Positions 44,353-52,909 are shown, counted from the stretch's first letter. The stretch is DNA of 64,000 bases from Chryseobacterium pennae (GCF_003385515.1 NZ_QNVT01000031.1:1-64000); one strand, 5' to 3'. A program made the numbers and translations. Notes: generated from the sequence alone by a model not told the origin.

Positions 44353-46091
44353 TGAAGTATAGATTGATTTACATATTGCTTACTCTGGCATCCGTAATTA
44401 CTTACGGACAGGTAAATCTTTCTCTTGATGCTGATAAAACAGAGTATGGTGGAAAAGATGTTGTAAACCTTACCATTGTTCTCGAACTTAATGGAACAGA
44501 CCTTGTTCAGCAGACAGGTTTCCAGCTTCCGGACCTTTCAAAATTTAATATTATAGGCAGCGGATCTGTAACCAATACTGTAATTGATCCCGCTACCAAT
44601 ACGCTTATTACTCAAAAAGTATCCAGAATTGCGCTTGAACCCAAGAAAAAGGGTAAAATCAAAATAGGGTCCGTATTGGTTACTGTAAATAACAAAATCT
44701 ATAAAACAGAGCCTTTCGACGTTAATATCCGCGATATTGTTGATAAAAGATCCTTAGCTGGTAATACTTCCAATGAAGTATTTCTGAATATGGAAATCGA
44801 AGACAGGGATGTTTATCAGGATCAGCCTACTATTGCTGTTCTGAAAGTATATTCCAGAAATATGGATAATCTCAGAAAAGTAAAAAATATCCGTCTTCCG
44901 CAACAGGAAAATATCAATGTACATCCTATCAATTTCACTAAATCCGAGATTGATCCTTCCGGTAACGGAAATATGTCATCGCAGATCTTGGCCATGTTTA
45001 TGGTATTCCCGAATAAAGCCGGATATGTTGAAGTTCCTGGAGTATCAGCATCAGTAAGTACTTATTCAAACAAAAATAAAATTGTTTCCAATAAGATAAA
45101 GCTTAATGTAAGAAAGCTTCCGGAAGGAGCACCTGATGGTTTTAAAAATGCAGTAGGAAACTTCAGTGTAAGCGTTCATAATACAACTAAGGAAAAACCC
45201 GAAGCCAAAAAACCACTAAATGTTGTTGTAAAGGTTACCGGAGAAGGAAATTTACCCGATATGGAGCTTCCTAAAATTGTAGCTTCTCCCGACTATGAAG
45301 TTTTTGCACCAAAAATCACATCGAAGGTTTCTCCTGGAGCTTCCGGGATGAAAGGTACCATTATGGCTAACTATGTAGTGATTCCTAATAAATCAGGAGC
45401 CATTTCCATTAAGACAGAGCCATTTGCCTTTTTTGATCCTGAAAATAAGGAATATGTGGATCTGGGGCAAAAAACATTAGATGTAAATGCACTTTCACAC
45501 GACCAGGTAATGGAGTCCCGTTCTACAGTAGAAAAGGTAAATGAATATACCAATAATCTGCTGGAAACGGTAAATACACCGGTCTTAAAAACCACCTCAT
45601 TTAAAGTAAAAGAAAAAAATAAATTCCACTGGAATATTCTTTTGACCAATATTACTATTCTTTTAGGCTTATTTGTTGTCTATCTGATATTTAAAACTTG
45701 GCAAAAAAAGCGCGCATTAGTTAATGAAACTATATCTCAAAAACCCTTAGGTTCAGTGGCTGAAACAGAAAAAGAAATCAGAGAGTTGCTGAAAACGGAC
45801 ATCAATGATTATTTTGGTTATCTTGAAAACCTCAAGGATAATGGTGAGTATGAAAAGTTCTTTACCACTTTGGAAGAGTTGGATCAGGAAGTACGAAATC
45901 AGTATTTCCAAGGCTCTGTTGCTGAGTTTAAGACTTTTCTTGAAAAGCATAAAGGTTCTTCAGTTGCAGAAGAGTATGCAAGATTGCAGCAGAAAATTCA
46001 AATGGAGAAATATTCTCCTGTGAAATCTCAAGAAGGTATTGAAGAACTTTTGAAAACAATTGTTAATTTATATTCACAAATTAGCAAATAG
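44352..46091 (+). CDS. batD: BatD, oxygen-tolerance membrane protein
   Basis: A 579-residue protein: signal peptide ending near TYGQ (residue 20), a long region of repeated beta-sandwich domains (about 20-410), one membrane helix (about 430-450, ILLTNITILLGLFVVYLIF) and a helical cytoplasmic tail. This is the standard BatD plan. It ends the Bat operon, which runs from moxR over about 7.9 kb. The start overlaps the batC stop by one base. Confidence 0.9.
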   Translation: MKYRLIYILLTLASVITYGQVNLSLDADKTEYGGKDVVNLTIVLELNGTDLVQQTGFQLPDLSKFNIIGSGSVTNTVIDPATNTLITQKVSRIALEPKKKGKIKIGSVLVTVNNKIYKTEPFDVNIRDIVDKRSLAGNTSNEVFLNMEIEDRDVYQDQPTIAVLKVYSRNMDNLRKVKNIRLPQQENINVHPINFTKSEIDPSGNGNMSSQILAMFMVFPNKAGYVEVPGVSASVSTYSNKNKIVSNKIKLNVRKLPEGAPDGFKNAVGNFSVSVHNTTKEKPEAKKPLNVVVKVTGEGNLPDMELPKIVASPDYEVFAPKITSKVSPGASGMKGTIMANYVVIPNKSGAISIKTEPFAFFDPENKEYVDLGQKTLDVNALSHDQVMESRSTVEKVNEYTNNLLETVNTPVLKTTSFKVKEKNKFHWNILLTNITILLGLFVVYLIFKTWQKKRALVNETISQKPLGSVAETEKEIRELLKTDINDYFGYLENLKDNGEYEKFFTTLEELDQEVRNQYFQGSVAEFKTFLEKHKGSSVAEEYARLQQKIQMEKYSPVKSQEGIEELLKTIVNLYSQISK

Positions 46092-46105
46092 TCAGTTTAT
46101 TTTCA

Positions 46106-46113
46106 TATTTTTG
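46106..46113 (+). promoter_or_regulatory. Candidate -7 box of the marC promoter
   Basis: TATTTTTG fits TANNTTTG and gives a leader of about 16 nt. Confidence 0.45.
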
Positions 46114-46135
46114 CGAAATTTTTAATTACAAAGAG

Positions 46136-46738
46136 ATGGAAATTTTTGATGGTTTCTCTTTTAAAGAGATCGTTACCAGCTTTATGGTTCTTTTTGCCGT
46201 TATCGATATTATCGGCTCGGTTCCTATTATAGTAAGCCTTCAGCAGAAGTTCGGAAAGATTGAAGCTGGAAAAGCTTCGATTACTGCCGGAGCAATTATG
46301 ATTGTTTTCCTGTTTGTAGGGAATAAAATTCTAAAGCTGATTGGAGTAGATGTCAATTCATTTGCCATTGCCGGAGCTTTTGTGATTTTTGTCATAGCGC
46401 TTGAAATGATTTTAGGTATAGAGATCAATAAAACAACGGAAGCAAAGGCTGCATCCATTGTGCCCATCGCATTTCCATTGGTTGCAGGTGCCGGAACTTT
46501 AACAACAGCATTATCCCTCAGAGCTGAATTTCATGATATTAATATTATCTGCGGAATTATTCTTAATACAATTTTCGTATATTTGGTGCTGAAATCAGCG
46601 AAATGGCTGGAGCAGAAAATAGGAGATGCAACTTTGATGATTCTTCAGAAAGTTTTCGGTATTATTCTTTTAGCGATTTCAATTAAATTATTCACTGCAA
46701 ATTTTGCCCAATTGGTGCTGAATTATGTTAATTTTTAA
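46136..46738 (+). CDS. MarC-family integral membrane protein
   Basis: A 200-residue protein with six predicted helices and the family blocks FAVIDIIGSVPI (about 20-31), the duplicated AFVIFVIALEMILGI and IVPIAFPLVAGAGTLT (about 107-122). MarC proteins were once linked to multiple antibiotic resistance but their role is unsettled. The gene is followed after 5 bp by a 65-codon membrane protein gene and then a terminator, forming a two-gene unit separate from the Bat operon. Confidence 0.88.
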   Translation: MEIFDGFSFKEIVTSFMVLFAVIDIIGSVPIIVSLQQKFGKIEAGKASITAGAIMIVFLFVGNKILKLIGVDVNSFAIAGAFVIFVIALEMILGIEINKTTEAKAASIVPIAFPLVAGAGTLTTALSLRAEFHDINIICGIILNTIFVYLVLKSAKWLEQKIGDATLMILQKVFGIILLAISIKLFTANFAQLVLNYVNF

Positions 46739-46743
46739 AAATT

Positions 46744-46941
46744 ATGAAGAAGTTTTATAAAGTATTTTTAGTACTGTTCATTGTTTTCATTGCCATCAAT
46801 CTTTATGCTATCAACTGGCAGAATGACCTTATCGCTGATGAAGACAACATTAAGTTTGTATTTTCTGCATCCGCTGCTGCAATAGGCCTTATCCTTCTTT
46901 TTGTAATGGATACCTGGAGCCGAATCGGTGTAAAGAAGTAA
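46744..46941 (+). CDS. Small two-helix membrane protein
   Basis: A 65-residue protein with hydrophobic helices at about 6-24 and 38-56, separated by WQNDLIADEDN, and a basic end SRIGVKK. Not recognised. Its place 5 bp after marC and directly before a terminator implies cotranscription and perhaps a shared role. Confidence 0.65.
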   Translation: MKKFYKVFLVLFIVFIAINLYAINWQNDLIADEDNIKFVFSASAAAIGLILLFVMDTWSRIGVKK

Positions 46942-46965
46942 ATAAATTAAATTTTATAGATATAG

Positions 46966-46993
46966 CCTCTTTCGTTTTGAAGGAGGTTTTTTT
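46966..46993 (+). terminator. Intrinsic terminator after the marC unit
   Basis: CCTCTTTC/GAAGGAGG stem with a TTTT-containing loop, followed by TTTTTTT. Confidence 0.8.
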
Positions 46994-46996
46994 ATA

Positions 46997-47097
46997 GATA
47001 AAAGATAAAAGATAAAAGATAAAAGATAAAAGATAAAAGATAAAAGATAAAAGATAAAAGATAAAAGATAAAAGATAAAAGATAAAAGATAAAAGAT
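46997..47097. repeat. Heptanucleotide tandem repeat (GATAAAA)14.4
   Basis: Fourteen complete perfect copies of GATAAAA plus GAT, directly after the marC-unit terminator and 147 bp from the menF stop. No sequence variation between copies is visible, which implies recent expansion by slippage. Confidence 0.97.
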
Positions 47098-47156
47098 CTT
47101 GTCATTAAACAACTATTCCCCATATACATATCCATTTGGATATCAGCATCGATAGA

Positions 47157-47222
47157 GGTGGACTTTAGCCCATCCTAGTAAATGAAATAATTCCATTATT
47201 GGCTTTAGCCAAAATTTACTAT
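47157..47222. repeat. Paired hairpin repeat (GGCTTTAGCC type)
   Basis: Two palindromic pieces, GGACTTTAGCCC and TTGGCTTTAGCCAA, lie in tandem with AGTAAAT between. Similar pairs are found at 40570-40608. Probably a REP-like intergenic element. Confidence 0.45.
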
Positions 47223-47244
47223 TGAAACACAAACTTTCTATTTA

Positions 47245-48213
47245 CTAGGAGACAACCAGGTTTTTCAAAATAGCTTCAGACTTAAGCTCTGTTTCCATCC
47301 ATTCCTTTTCTGGATTACTTTGAGCAGTAATTCCACCTCCTACGAAAACGTGTAGAGAATCTTTATAAAGCCTTGCGCATCTAAGATTTACAAAATAAAG
47401 AACACTCTCTTCAGTTTCCACTTTTATATAACCGGCATAGAATTCACGCGGAAATTTCTCGTACTTTCTGATGTTTTCATTGCAAAAATCCTTAGGTATA
47501 CCACAAACTGCCGGAGTAGGGTGTAGATCCTGAATCAGGTTATCAAGGTCATCAGGCTTTATAGTTGTTTTAAAATCTGTACGGAGATGCTTGATATTCC
47601 CTGAAACATGGTCATACGTTTCGGATTGCTGAACCTGATCAGAATAGTTTTTAAGAATAGTCTGAATGTAAGAGGTAACCGGTTTTTGCTCTTCAATTTC
47701 TTTTTCTGTCCATTCTTCAGAAACAGGAAGAGTTCCTGCCAATGCCATAGTTTCAAACTCATGTGTAGCTTTGTTGAATTTTCCCAATACTTCCGAAAAG
47801 GCCCCCATCCACGCATTTTCTCTGTCATTAAACAAATATCTGAAGGCATTAGGGTAGGATTGGCATAAATTCTCAAAACTAGCCTTATAATCAATCGTAT
47901 TAAAGGCTGTAAAGATTTTTCTTCTTGAATAAACCAGTTTAGGAAGATTGTTTTCTTTAATGATTTCAATTACCTGCTGTAAAGTATTGCAGTATTCCTC
48001 TTTGGTTTCTGCTGTAAAACCGGTTGTATCCTCAGGAAGGAATTCATTGGTAACAGAGAGATCATGAAACTTTATCAGATCAGCTTTGATGATATTTCCA
48101 TTAAAGTTAATTTGGGTAAGGCTGTTATAAGAATAAAAATTGACAGCATCTTTATCGTTTGTTTCCTCTACAGTATGCAATCCTTCATTGAAGGGAAGTT
48201 TGAAATAAATCAT
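47245..48213 (-). CDS. menF: Isochorismate synthase (menaquinone)
   Basis: A 322-residue chorismate-binding enzyme that isomerises chorismate to isochorismate. Conserved family blocks are MALAGTLP (about 148-155), LHPTPAVCGIPK (about 227-238), REFYAG, and VGGGIT-x-QSNPEKEWMETELK near the end, with Mg-binding Glu residues. The protein is shorter than Escherichia coli MenF (about 430) because the N-terminal region is reduced, as is usual in Flavobacteriia. Together with menC at 5.2 kb it supports a menaquinone respiratory chain. Salicylate synthase is excluded by the context. Confidence 0.88.
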   Translation of the reverse strand: MIYFKLPFNEGLHTVEETNDKDAVNFYSYNSLTQINFNGNIIKADLIKFHDLSVTNEFLPEDTTGFTAETKEEYCNTLQQVIEIIKENNLPKLVYSRRKIFTAFNTIDYKASFENLCQSYPNAFRYLFNDRENAWMGAFSEVLGKFNKATHEFETMALAGTLPVSEEWTEKEIEEQKPVTSYIQTILKNYSDQVQQSETYDHVSGNIKHLRTDFKTTIKPDDLDNLIQDLHPTPAVCGIPKDFCNENIRKYEKFPREFYAGYIKVETEESVLYFVNLRCARLYKDSLHVFVGGGITAQSNPEKEWMETELKSEAILKNLVVS

Positions 48214-48239
48214 GAGTTATGAATGGATTTTGAAAATCA

Positions 48240-49118
48240 CTAACCGGAAATAATATAGGAAATTCCGAAGTTGATTTTCCTTTCTGCAAAGGTATTATTA
48301 GTCTGAAAGATGTCAAAATTATATGTGCTGTTTTTTAAGGAAACATTGTTCATTTTATATTCCTGGTAGTCCACAGATAGTATCCATTTTTTCAGCGCTT
48401 TGTACTGAATTCCCATACTATATCCAAAATTAAGCTGATTGGAAGTAAAATCATCCGGTTTGTTTAGAATATTGTTTTCTGGTGTTAAAAATTTCATTTT
48501 ATAAATATTTTTATGGGTTAAAATACCTATAAACGGCTTGAAGTTTCTCCATTCATATAATAATTTTAATTGTAAAGCATATTCAAAATGTTTATTATTG
48601 AATTGCTGAAAGAGTAGAGGTTGGGAATCTTTTGTAAAATAATAACCATTCAGCCATGTATCTTCTTTGCGGGCGTCCAGATCAAAATTAGAATTCCAAT
48701 GATATACATGAGCTGAAAACATTAATGATAACTTATTAATAATCGGCTTTGAAATCCATAATCCGGCATTTATTCCAAATTGAGTGTTATTTTTGCCAAG
48801 CTCTTTAGCCCAATTACTATTTTTAATGCCCGTTCCAATCTCTATTCCAAACTGAATTTTTTTTGTTACGGATATCGGGATTCCTTTAACCTGATCCCTG
48901 AAAAAGGTAAATTGTTGTATCGGATCTTTTCCAGCTGTTGCTGTAGTTTCATTGAGAATAATCCCTTTGGGCTGTATTTTCAACGCTTTTTCCAGATAAA
49001 TAGTGTCATAAATAATGACTTTTTCATAAACATATAGAGTGTCTGTTTTTTTTCTTTGAGCATTGAAGGTCTGTAAAATAATCAGGAAAATTATTAAAAA
49101 TGATTTTTTAAAAAACAT
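48240..49118 (-). CDS. Outer-membrane beta-barrel protein paired with the tethered sigma factor
   Basis: A 292-residue exported protein. After the signal (to about NAQ, residue 21) comes the motif DTLYVYEKVIIYDTIYLEK (26-44), then a linker and, from about residue 75, alternating strands ending ISYIISG, as in eight- to ten-stranded barrels. The same type of motif, KKIIQRDTIYVER, is the extreme C-terminus of the sigma factor encoded 13 bp upstream, and the two are surely cotranscribed. I infer that these segments meet in the periplasm and that the barrel controls the sigma factor. ATG 49118 begins the signal peptide. Confidence 0.7.
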   Translation of the reverse strand: MFFKKSFLIIFLIILQTFNAQRKKTDTLYVYEKVIIYDTIYLEKALKIQPKGIILNETTATAGKDPIQQFTFFRDQVKGIPISVTKKIQFGIEIGTGIKNSNWAKELGKNNTQFGINAGLWISKPIINKLSLMFSAHVYHWNSNFDLDARKEDTWLNGYYFTKDSQPLLFQQFNNKHFEYALQLKLLYEWRNFKPFIGILTHKNIYKMKFLTPENNILNKPDDFTSNQLNFGYSMGIQYKALKKWILSVDYQEYKMNNVSLKNSTYNFDIFQTNNTFAERKINFGISYIISG

Positions 49119-49131
49119 GATGGTTGTATAT

Positions 49132-50229
49132 TTATCTTTCAACATATATGGTGTCTCTCTGTATAATTTTCTTTACAACAATGACTTTTCGGGGAGAGTC
49201 TTCTTTAGCAGTATCTTTTGTGGTGATTTGATGCCCTTTTGCTTTTATATTACCTGCTGTTACCTCCGGAATTTCTGTTTTTTCTATTTCTGGTGTTGTT
49301 TGCTTATTTTCCTGTACATCGTATCGATTAATAGTAGAAATAGAATTTTGTAGGGATTCAGTTTCAGTTTTAGGTTGTATTCCATTTTCTATCGTTTCTG
49401 AATTTCCAGAATGAATACTATTGCTGAAAAAGATACTTCTGCTTGGTCGGTAAATAATAACACAGACAATGATAAGAATTAAAAGAGTTCCGCCACCCGT
49501 TACCGTTCCCATTCTTTTTGTCAATCTTGAGCTTACAGGAATAGGATAAGGTGTAGGAGTAACATCCTCCGGTATTCTCAATATTCTTGAAGTTGACAGT
49601 GAAAAATCTGAGAATTTACTTCTGAAAGTCTGCGCCCACAATAGATTTCCTAAGCCAATAAAAACCAATAGCTGAGTGAGTTTTTTTCTGTTTTTAGGAG
49701 TAGCTGGTTGTATTGTTTTGAGCAGATGGCTTTGTACTGCTTTTTTAGCTCTTAAAAGATGTGACTTTGATGTATTGATAGTAATTCCAAGTTGATTGGC
49801 AATTTCTGCATGTGAGTAGTTTTCAATAAAATATAAATTGAAAACTGATTTATGATGATTAGGTAGGCTGTCAATAGAAGACAGAAGTTCTTCTTGAGTA
49901 AAATCATAGGCAAGAATATTCACTTTTTCGTCAGTATTACTCATTGCAAGTGATGCATCAAAGGTTTCTGGTAATTCATCCGTAATAAAAGTTTCTTTAT
50001 TGCTTTTCCGTAAATACTGTAACGCATTGTTGACTACAATTTTTTTGAGCCAGGCAAAAAGCATCTTCTCATCTTTAAGCTGATGAATATTTTGGATGGC
50101 TGCAATAAAGCTGTCCTGAAGAATGTCTTCCGCTGTATGCAGGTCTTGTATATACCTACGGCAAATCCCCAACAATTTAGGAGAGTGTGTACTGTATATT
50201 TTTTGCCAGTCGTTAGTTTTTACTATCAA
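49132..50229 (-). CDS. Membrane-tethered ECF sigma factor with C-terminal periplasmic tail
   Basis: A 365-residue protein. Residues 10-75 are sigma region 2 (HTAEDILQDSFIAAIQNI) and 112-170 region 4 with the helix-turn-helix HAEIANQLGITINTSKSHLLRAK kept in outline. Unlike ordinary ECF factors (about 180 residues) it continues: a hydrophobic stretch (186-199), a linker, a membrane helix (247-260) and a 100-residue polar tail ending RKVIVVKKIIQRDTIYVER. The tail should be periplasmic. Start is TTG at 50229, since a stop precedes it and no ATG fits. No separate anti-sigma gene is present; the fused part may hold that role. Confidence 0.85.
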   Translation of the reverse strand: MIVKTNDWQKIYSTHSPKLLGICRRYIQDLHTAEDILQDSFIAAIQNIHQLKDEKMLFAWLKKIVVNNALQYLRKSNKETFITDELPETFDASLAMSNTDEKVNILAYDFTQEELLSSIDSLPNHHKSVFNLYFIENYSHAEIANQLGITINTSKSHLLRAKKAVQSHLLKTIQPATPKNRKKLTQLLVFIGLGNLLWAQTFRSKFSDFSLSTSRILRIPEDVTPTPYPIPVSSRLTKRMGTVTGGGTLLILIIVCVIIYRPSRSIFFSNSIHSGNSETIENGIQPKTETESLQNSISTINRYDVQENKQTTPEIEKTEIPEVTAGNIKAKGHQITTKDTAKEDSPRKVIVVKKIIQRDTIYVER

Positions 50230-50349
50230 TCGTATTAATTTTTAGCTACTTATGTTAAGAGTTGATCTTCTCTCTAATATGAGTATTATGTTTTTTATTT
50301 CTTGAAAGTAAAGTTATTTCTATAGGTGTTATTTTATAAGATGGGAAAA

Positions 50350-50386
50350 TAAAAAATGGCATATCCCCAAAACTTTTTGGGAATAT
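50350..50386 (-). terminator. Intrinsic terminator after the 50.4-kb lipoprotein gene
   Basis: ATATTCCCAAAA/TTTTGGGGATAT stem on the minus strand, followed within three bases by ATTTTTTATTTT. Confidence 0.65.
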
Positions 50387-50429
50387 ACCTTGTAGATTTC
50401 TCAATCACTAATCTTTATCATCAATTGTG

Positions 50430-51488
50430 TTATTTTTTTACAACAAAGATTGAATTGAAACACCCTCTAAATATATTAGGGAGGCTTTGAGTTTCTACAT
50501 CATTTATATAAAACTTCACTGATGGCTGATATGAGTTGTATCTGATAGTGTAGATATTCTGATCTTTTACAGCGAAATGTCCTATAGTATTGAACCCACT
50601 GGGATTATTCATTGTAACTAATGTATTGTTTTTATAATAGAAATCTTTACCTATATAATACTGATCAGATCCTTCAAAATATATTTGGTTGACTCCGCTC
50701 TGAAGAATATTACTTGGAATCTGCATATCATTTCCTGAAGAAATATTTTTAGCAGAGCTAATAAAATTATCCAGATTATTGGTATATTTTGTTAGCATAT
50801 AAGACTGAGAAGGATTAGAAGGATCATTAATAAAGCTGTGAGACAAAAGTTCATTGGTACCATTAATAAGACTCTGATAATTTCCATTTTTGTAATATCC
50901 TAGATCCCACGTAGGTGTCGGATTTGAAGAATAATTAAAGTTTTTGCGAACAGATATATAGATGTCATTATTAAACACTGCCATATTATTCATTATCATA
51001 TTATTATTCCCTCCATAATAATCTAATACTGTTTTTACTCCATTTTTCCAGTAACAATATTGGTATTTGTCCTCTGGAGAGGTAGGTGAAGGATTGGTTA
51101 AAGTCCCTAGAAAATAAATATTCCCGTTATGAACGATCCCATTTACAATGGAAAAATTTGGGTCATTTGATGCATTTAAATATTCTGATACATTATGTTT
51201 TATCCCATTTTTCCAGAAATACCATGCAGGTTTTGGGTCAATCTTATCTATATTTGTTCCGAAGAGATACATATCATTATTATCAACAATAATTTTAGTT
51301 CCCATCAGGTTTTCTCCTCCCTGTACAAAGGTTTGCTGCCCGTTCTTCCAGTAACAGGCTTTAAATTCATCTACCCCGCCAAGATAGACGTCATAAGATG
51401 CTTTCTTTTCTATAAGAGTTGAATCTTCATTATTACAGGAAATACAGAATAAGAAAGCAGTTAAAAAAGCTAAAATTTGAATTTTCAT
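50430..51488 (-). CDS. Lipoprotein with repeated YWKNG motifs
   Basis: A 352-residue lipoprotein: signal with lipobox CISC (Cys 18), then NNEDSTL. The mature part repeats a strand-turn unit of the type (Y/F)W-K-N-G (CYWKNGQ, YFWKNGI, CYWKNGV, GYYKNGN, FYYKNN) roughly every 45 residues, suggesting a beta-propeller of about six to seven blades. No catalytic motif. It lies upstream of the tethered sigma gene on the same strand but a terminator separates them. Function unknown; surface binding is possible. Confidence 0.7.
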   Translation of the reverse strand: MKIQILAFLTAFLFCISCNNEDSTLIEKKASYDVYLGGVDEFKACYWKNGQQTFVQGGENLMGTKIIVDNNDMYLFGTNIDKIDPKPAWYFWKNGIKHNVSEYLNASNDPNFSIVNGIVHNGNIYFLGTLTNPSPTSPEDKYQYCYWKNGVKTVLDYYGGNNNMIMNNMAVFNNDIYISVRKNFNYSSNPTPTWDLGYYKNGNYQSLINGTNELLSHSFINDPSNPSQSYMLTKYTNNLDNFISSAKNISSGNDMQIPSNILQSGVNQIYFEGSDQYYIGKDFYYKNNTLVTMNNPSGFNTIGHFAVKDQNIYTIRYNSYQPSVKFYINDVETQSLPNIFRGCFNSIFVVKK

Positions 51489-51540
51489 GGTTGTTGGTTT
51501 CTTATAAGACGAAAGAAAATGAAAAGGTTGCAGTAAGAAT

Positions 51541-51567
51541 ATAAAAAAAGCTCAAAAAAATTTGAGC
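51541..51567 (-). terminator. Intrinsic terminator after the hotdog thioesterase gene
   Basis: GCTCAAA/TTTGAGC stem, followed on the minus strand by TTTTTTTAT. Confidence 0.75.
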
Positions 51568-51593
51568 CTTTGATTCTTTAATGTCAATTCAAC

Positions 51594-52022
51594 CTACTTA
51601 TTAATGATATTATTCGTCATCGTAGTATGGTTAATAAGTGTTCCTTTTTCATCTCTGATTTCAATTTCAGAAACGTGCATTGTTTTTCCTTTTCTGATGA
51701 ATCTGGCAGTGGCTGTTACAATCCCATCCTTTTTACTTCTTAAGTGATTGGAGTTGATATTGGTTCCTACACCATAGTATTTATCACCATCAATGAAAAT
51801 ATTAGAAAGACTTGAACCCAGCGTTTCAGCCAATACACAGCTTGCTCCTCCGTGCATGATTCCAAAAGGCTGGTGTGTTCTTGGCAATACCGGCATGGTG
51901 GCAGTAAGAGTTTCATTTTCGAAATCTATATCGATGAATTTAATTTCCATTGCTTTTGCAAAGGTTTCATCACCCCAATTGTTGATGAATGCTAGTATTT
52001 CTTCTTTGGTCTGACCTTTCAT
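51594..52022 (-). CDS. PaaI-type hotdog thioesterase, possibly DHNA-CoA thioesterase
   Basis: A 142-residue single-hotdog enzyme with the family signature GIMHGGASCVLAETLGS (about 52-68), where the aligned acid E65 is the likely catalytic base, and GTNINSNHLRS. Such proteins hydrolyse aryl-CoA thioesters; in Flavobacteriia one near menF is the usual candidate for the 1,4-dihydroxy-2-naphthoyl-CoA step of menaquinone synthesis. Here it is 3.4 kb from menF with three unrelated genes between, so the assignment is an inference. Phenylacetyl-CoA thioesterase is the alternative. Confidence 0.8.
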   Translation of the reverse strand: MKGQTKEEILAFINNWGDETFAKAMEIKFIDIDFENETLTATMPVLPRTHQPFGIMHGGASCVLAETLGSSLSNIFIDGDKYYGVGTNINSNHLRSKKDGIVTATARFIRKGKTMHVSEIEIRDEKGTLINHTTMTNNIINK

Positions 52023-52061
52023 TTTTATAAAGATATGTGATGATTAATATATAATAATTGA

Positions 52062-52646
52062 TTATTCGCCTGTTCCCATAATATTAGGGTTCCAGTTGGC
52101 CGGAATTTTAGGTACAATATCGTTTGTTACATAATAATCCTGAATTTCCTGCATGATTTCAGAAAATGGCACAGATGCAATTCTTTCATAAGGAATGGTA
52201 TAACCCAGGTAAACAACATTTCTTTTAAAATCTCCTGCCGCCAGTACAATAGGCACTTTTGCTGCCATAGCCATATGGTAGAATCCTTTTCTCCATTTCG
52301 GAACCCAGCTTCTTGTTCCTTCCGGGGTAATCACAAGGCTGAAATCTTCCTTAGCAAACTGACTGGCCACAAAATTAACAAGGTCGTTTTTCTGGCTTCT
52401 GTCTATTCCAATTCCTCCCAGTCCTTTTACAATTCCTCCGTACCAGGCTTTGGTGTGAGCATCCTTGATGATGATTTTCAAAGGTTTATTCAGGGACCAA
52501 TAGGCAAAATTTCCTAAAATGTATTCCATATTATGGGTGTGCGGTGCCACCACCAGGATACATCTGTTGAGGACGTTAACATCGCCCTGCAGAACAACTT
52601 TCCATCCTAATAACTTTAACATCAGTTTGCCTATCAGCTTTTTCAT
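52062..52646 (-). CDS. PlsC-like lysophospholipid acyltransferase
   Basis: A 194-residue 1-acylglycerol-3-phosphate acyltransferase-type protein. The first motif reads PHTHNME (H36 to E41), an HX4E in place of the usual HX4D; the PEGTR motif (108-112) is intact and IVLAAGDF fits motif IV. A short hydrophobic N-terminus suggests membrane association. Start ATG 52646 gives the MKKLIGKLM form; the frame seven codons longer overlaps a terminator arm. It is 39 bp upstream of the thioesterase gene on the same strand. Substrate is uncertain. Confidence 0.8.
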   Translation of the reverse strand: MKKLIGKLMLKLLGWKVVLQGDVNVLNRCILVVAPHTHNMEYILGNFAYWSLNKPLKIIIKDAHTKAWYGGIVKGLGGIGIDRSQKNDLVNFVASQFAKEDFSLVITPEGTRSWVPKWRKGFYHMAMAAKVPIVLAAGDFKRNVVYLGYTIPYERIASVPFSEIMQEIQDYYVTNDIVPKIPANWNPNIMGTGE

Positions 52647-52667
52647 AGATTCTTGGATTAAAAACAA

Positions 52668-52696
52668 AAAAGTATAACCAAATTGGTTATACTTTT
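52668..52696 (-). terminator. Strong intrinsic terminator after the 20-codon ORF
   Basis: AAAAGTATAACC/GGTTATACTTTT, a 12-bp perfect stem with a five-base loop, followed on the minus strand by TTGTTTTTAA. It lies between a tiny ORF and the plsC-like gene. Confidence 0.8.
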
Positions 52697-52722
52697 ACAA
52701 ATATATTGAAATATTATTGCTC

Positions 52723-52785
52723 TTAAAACAAACCGTTGATTAAATCTACGATTTTCATTACGAATTCCATTGCAAATTGTATCAT
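52723..52785 (-). CDS. Possible 20-residue amphipathic peptide
   Basis: The frame encodes MIQFAMEFVMKIVDLINGLF, with hydrophobic residues spaced as in an amphipathic helix and only one Lys against two acidic residues. It lies alone in a 316-bp gap and ends 27 bp before a strong terminator. An AAACACTCTTATT leader precedes the ATG, with no clear promoter box. It could equally be chance within a small untranslated RNA. Such peptides are met in type I toxins and membrane regulators; no function is claimed. Confidence 0.3.
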   Translation of the reverse strand: MIQFAMEFVMKIVDLINGLF

Positions 52786-52909
52786 AATAAGAGTGTTTTT
52801 TTAGTGTTGGTTGGTTATTAAATTTTTAACTATACGAAATTAAAACAATTTTTTCACATAGAGAACTAAATAGTAGCTTTTTTCACTTTTCTGAGAGAAG
52901 AATGGTGTG

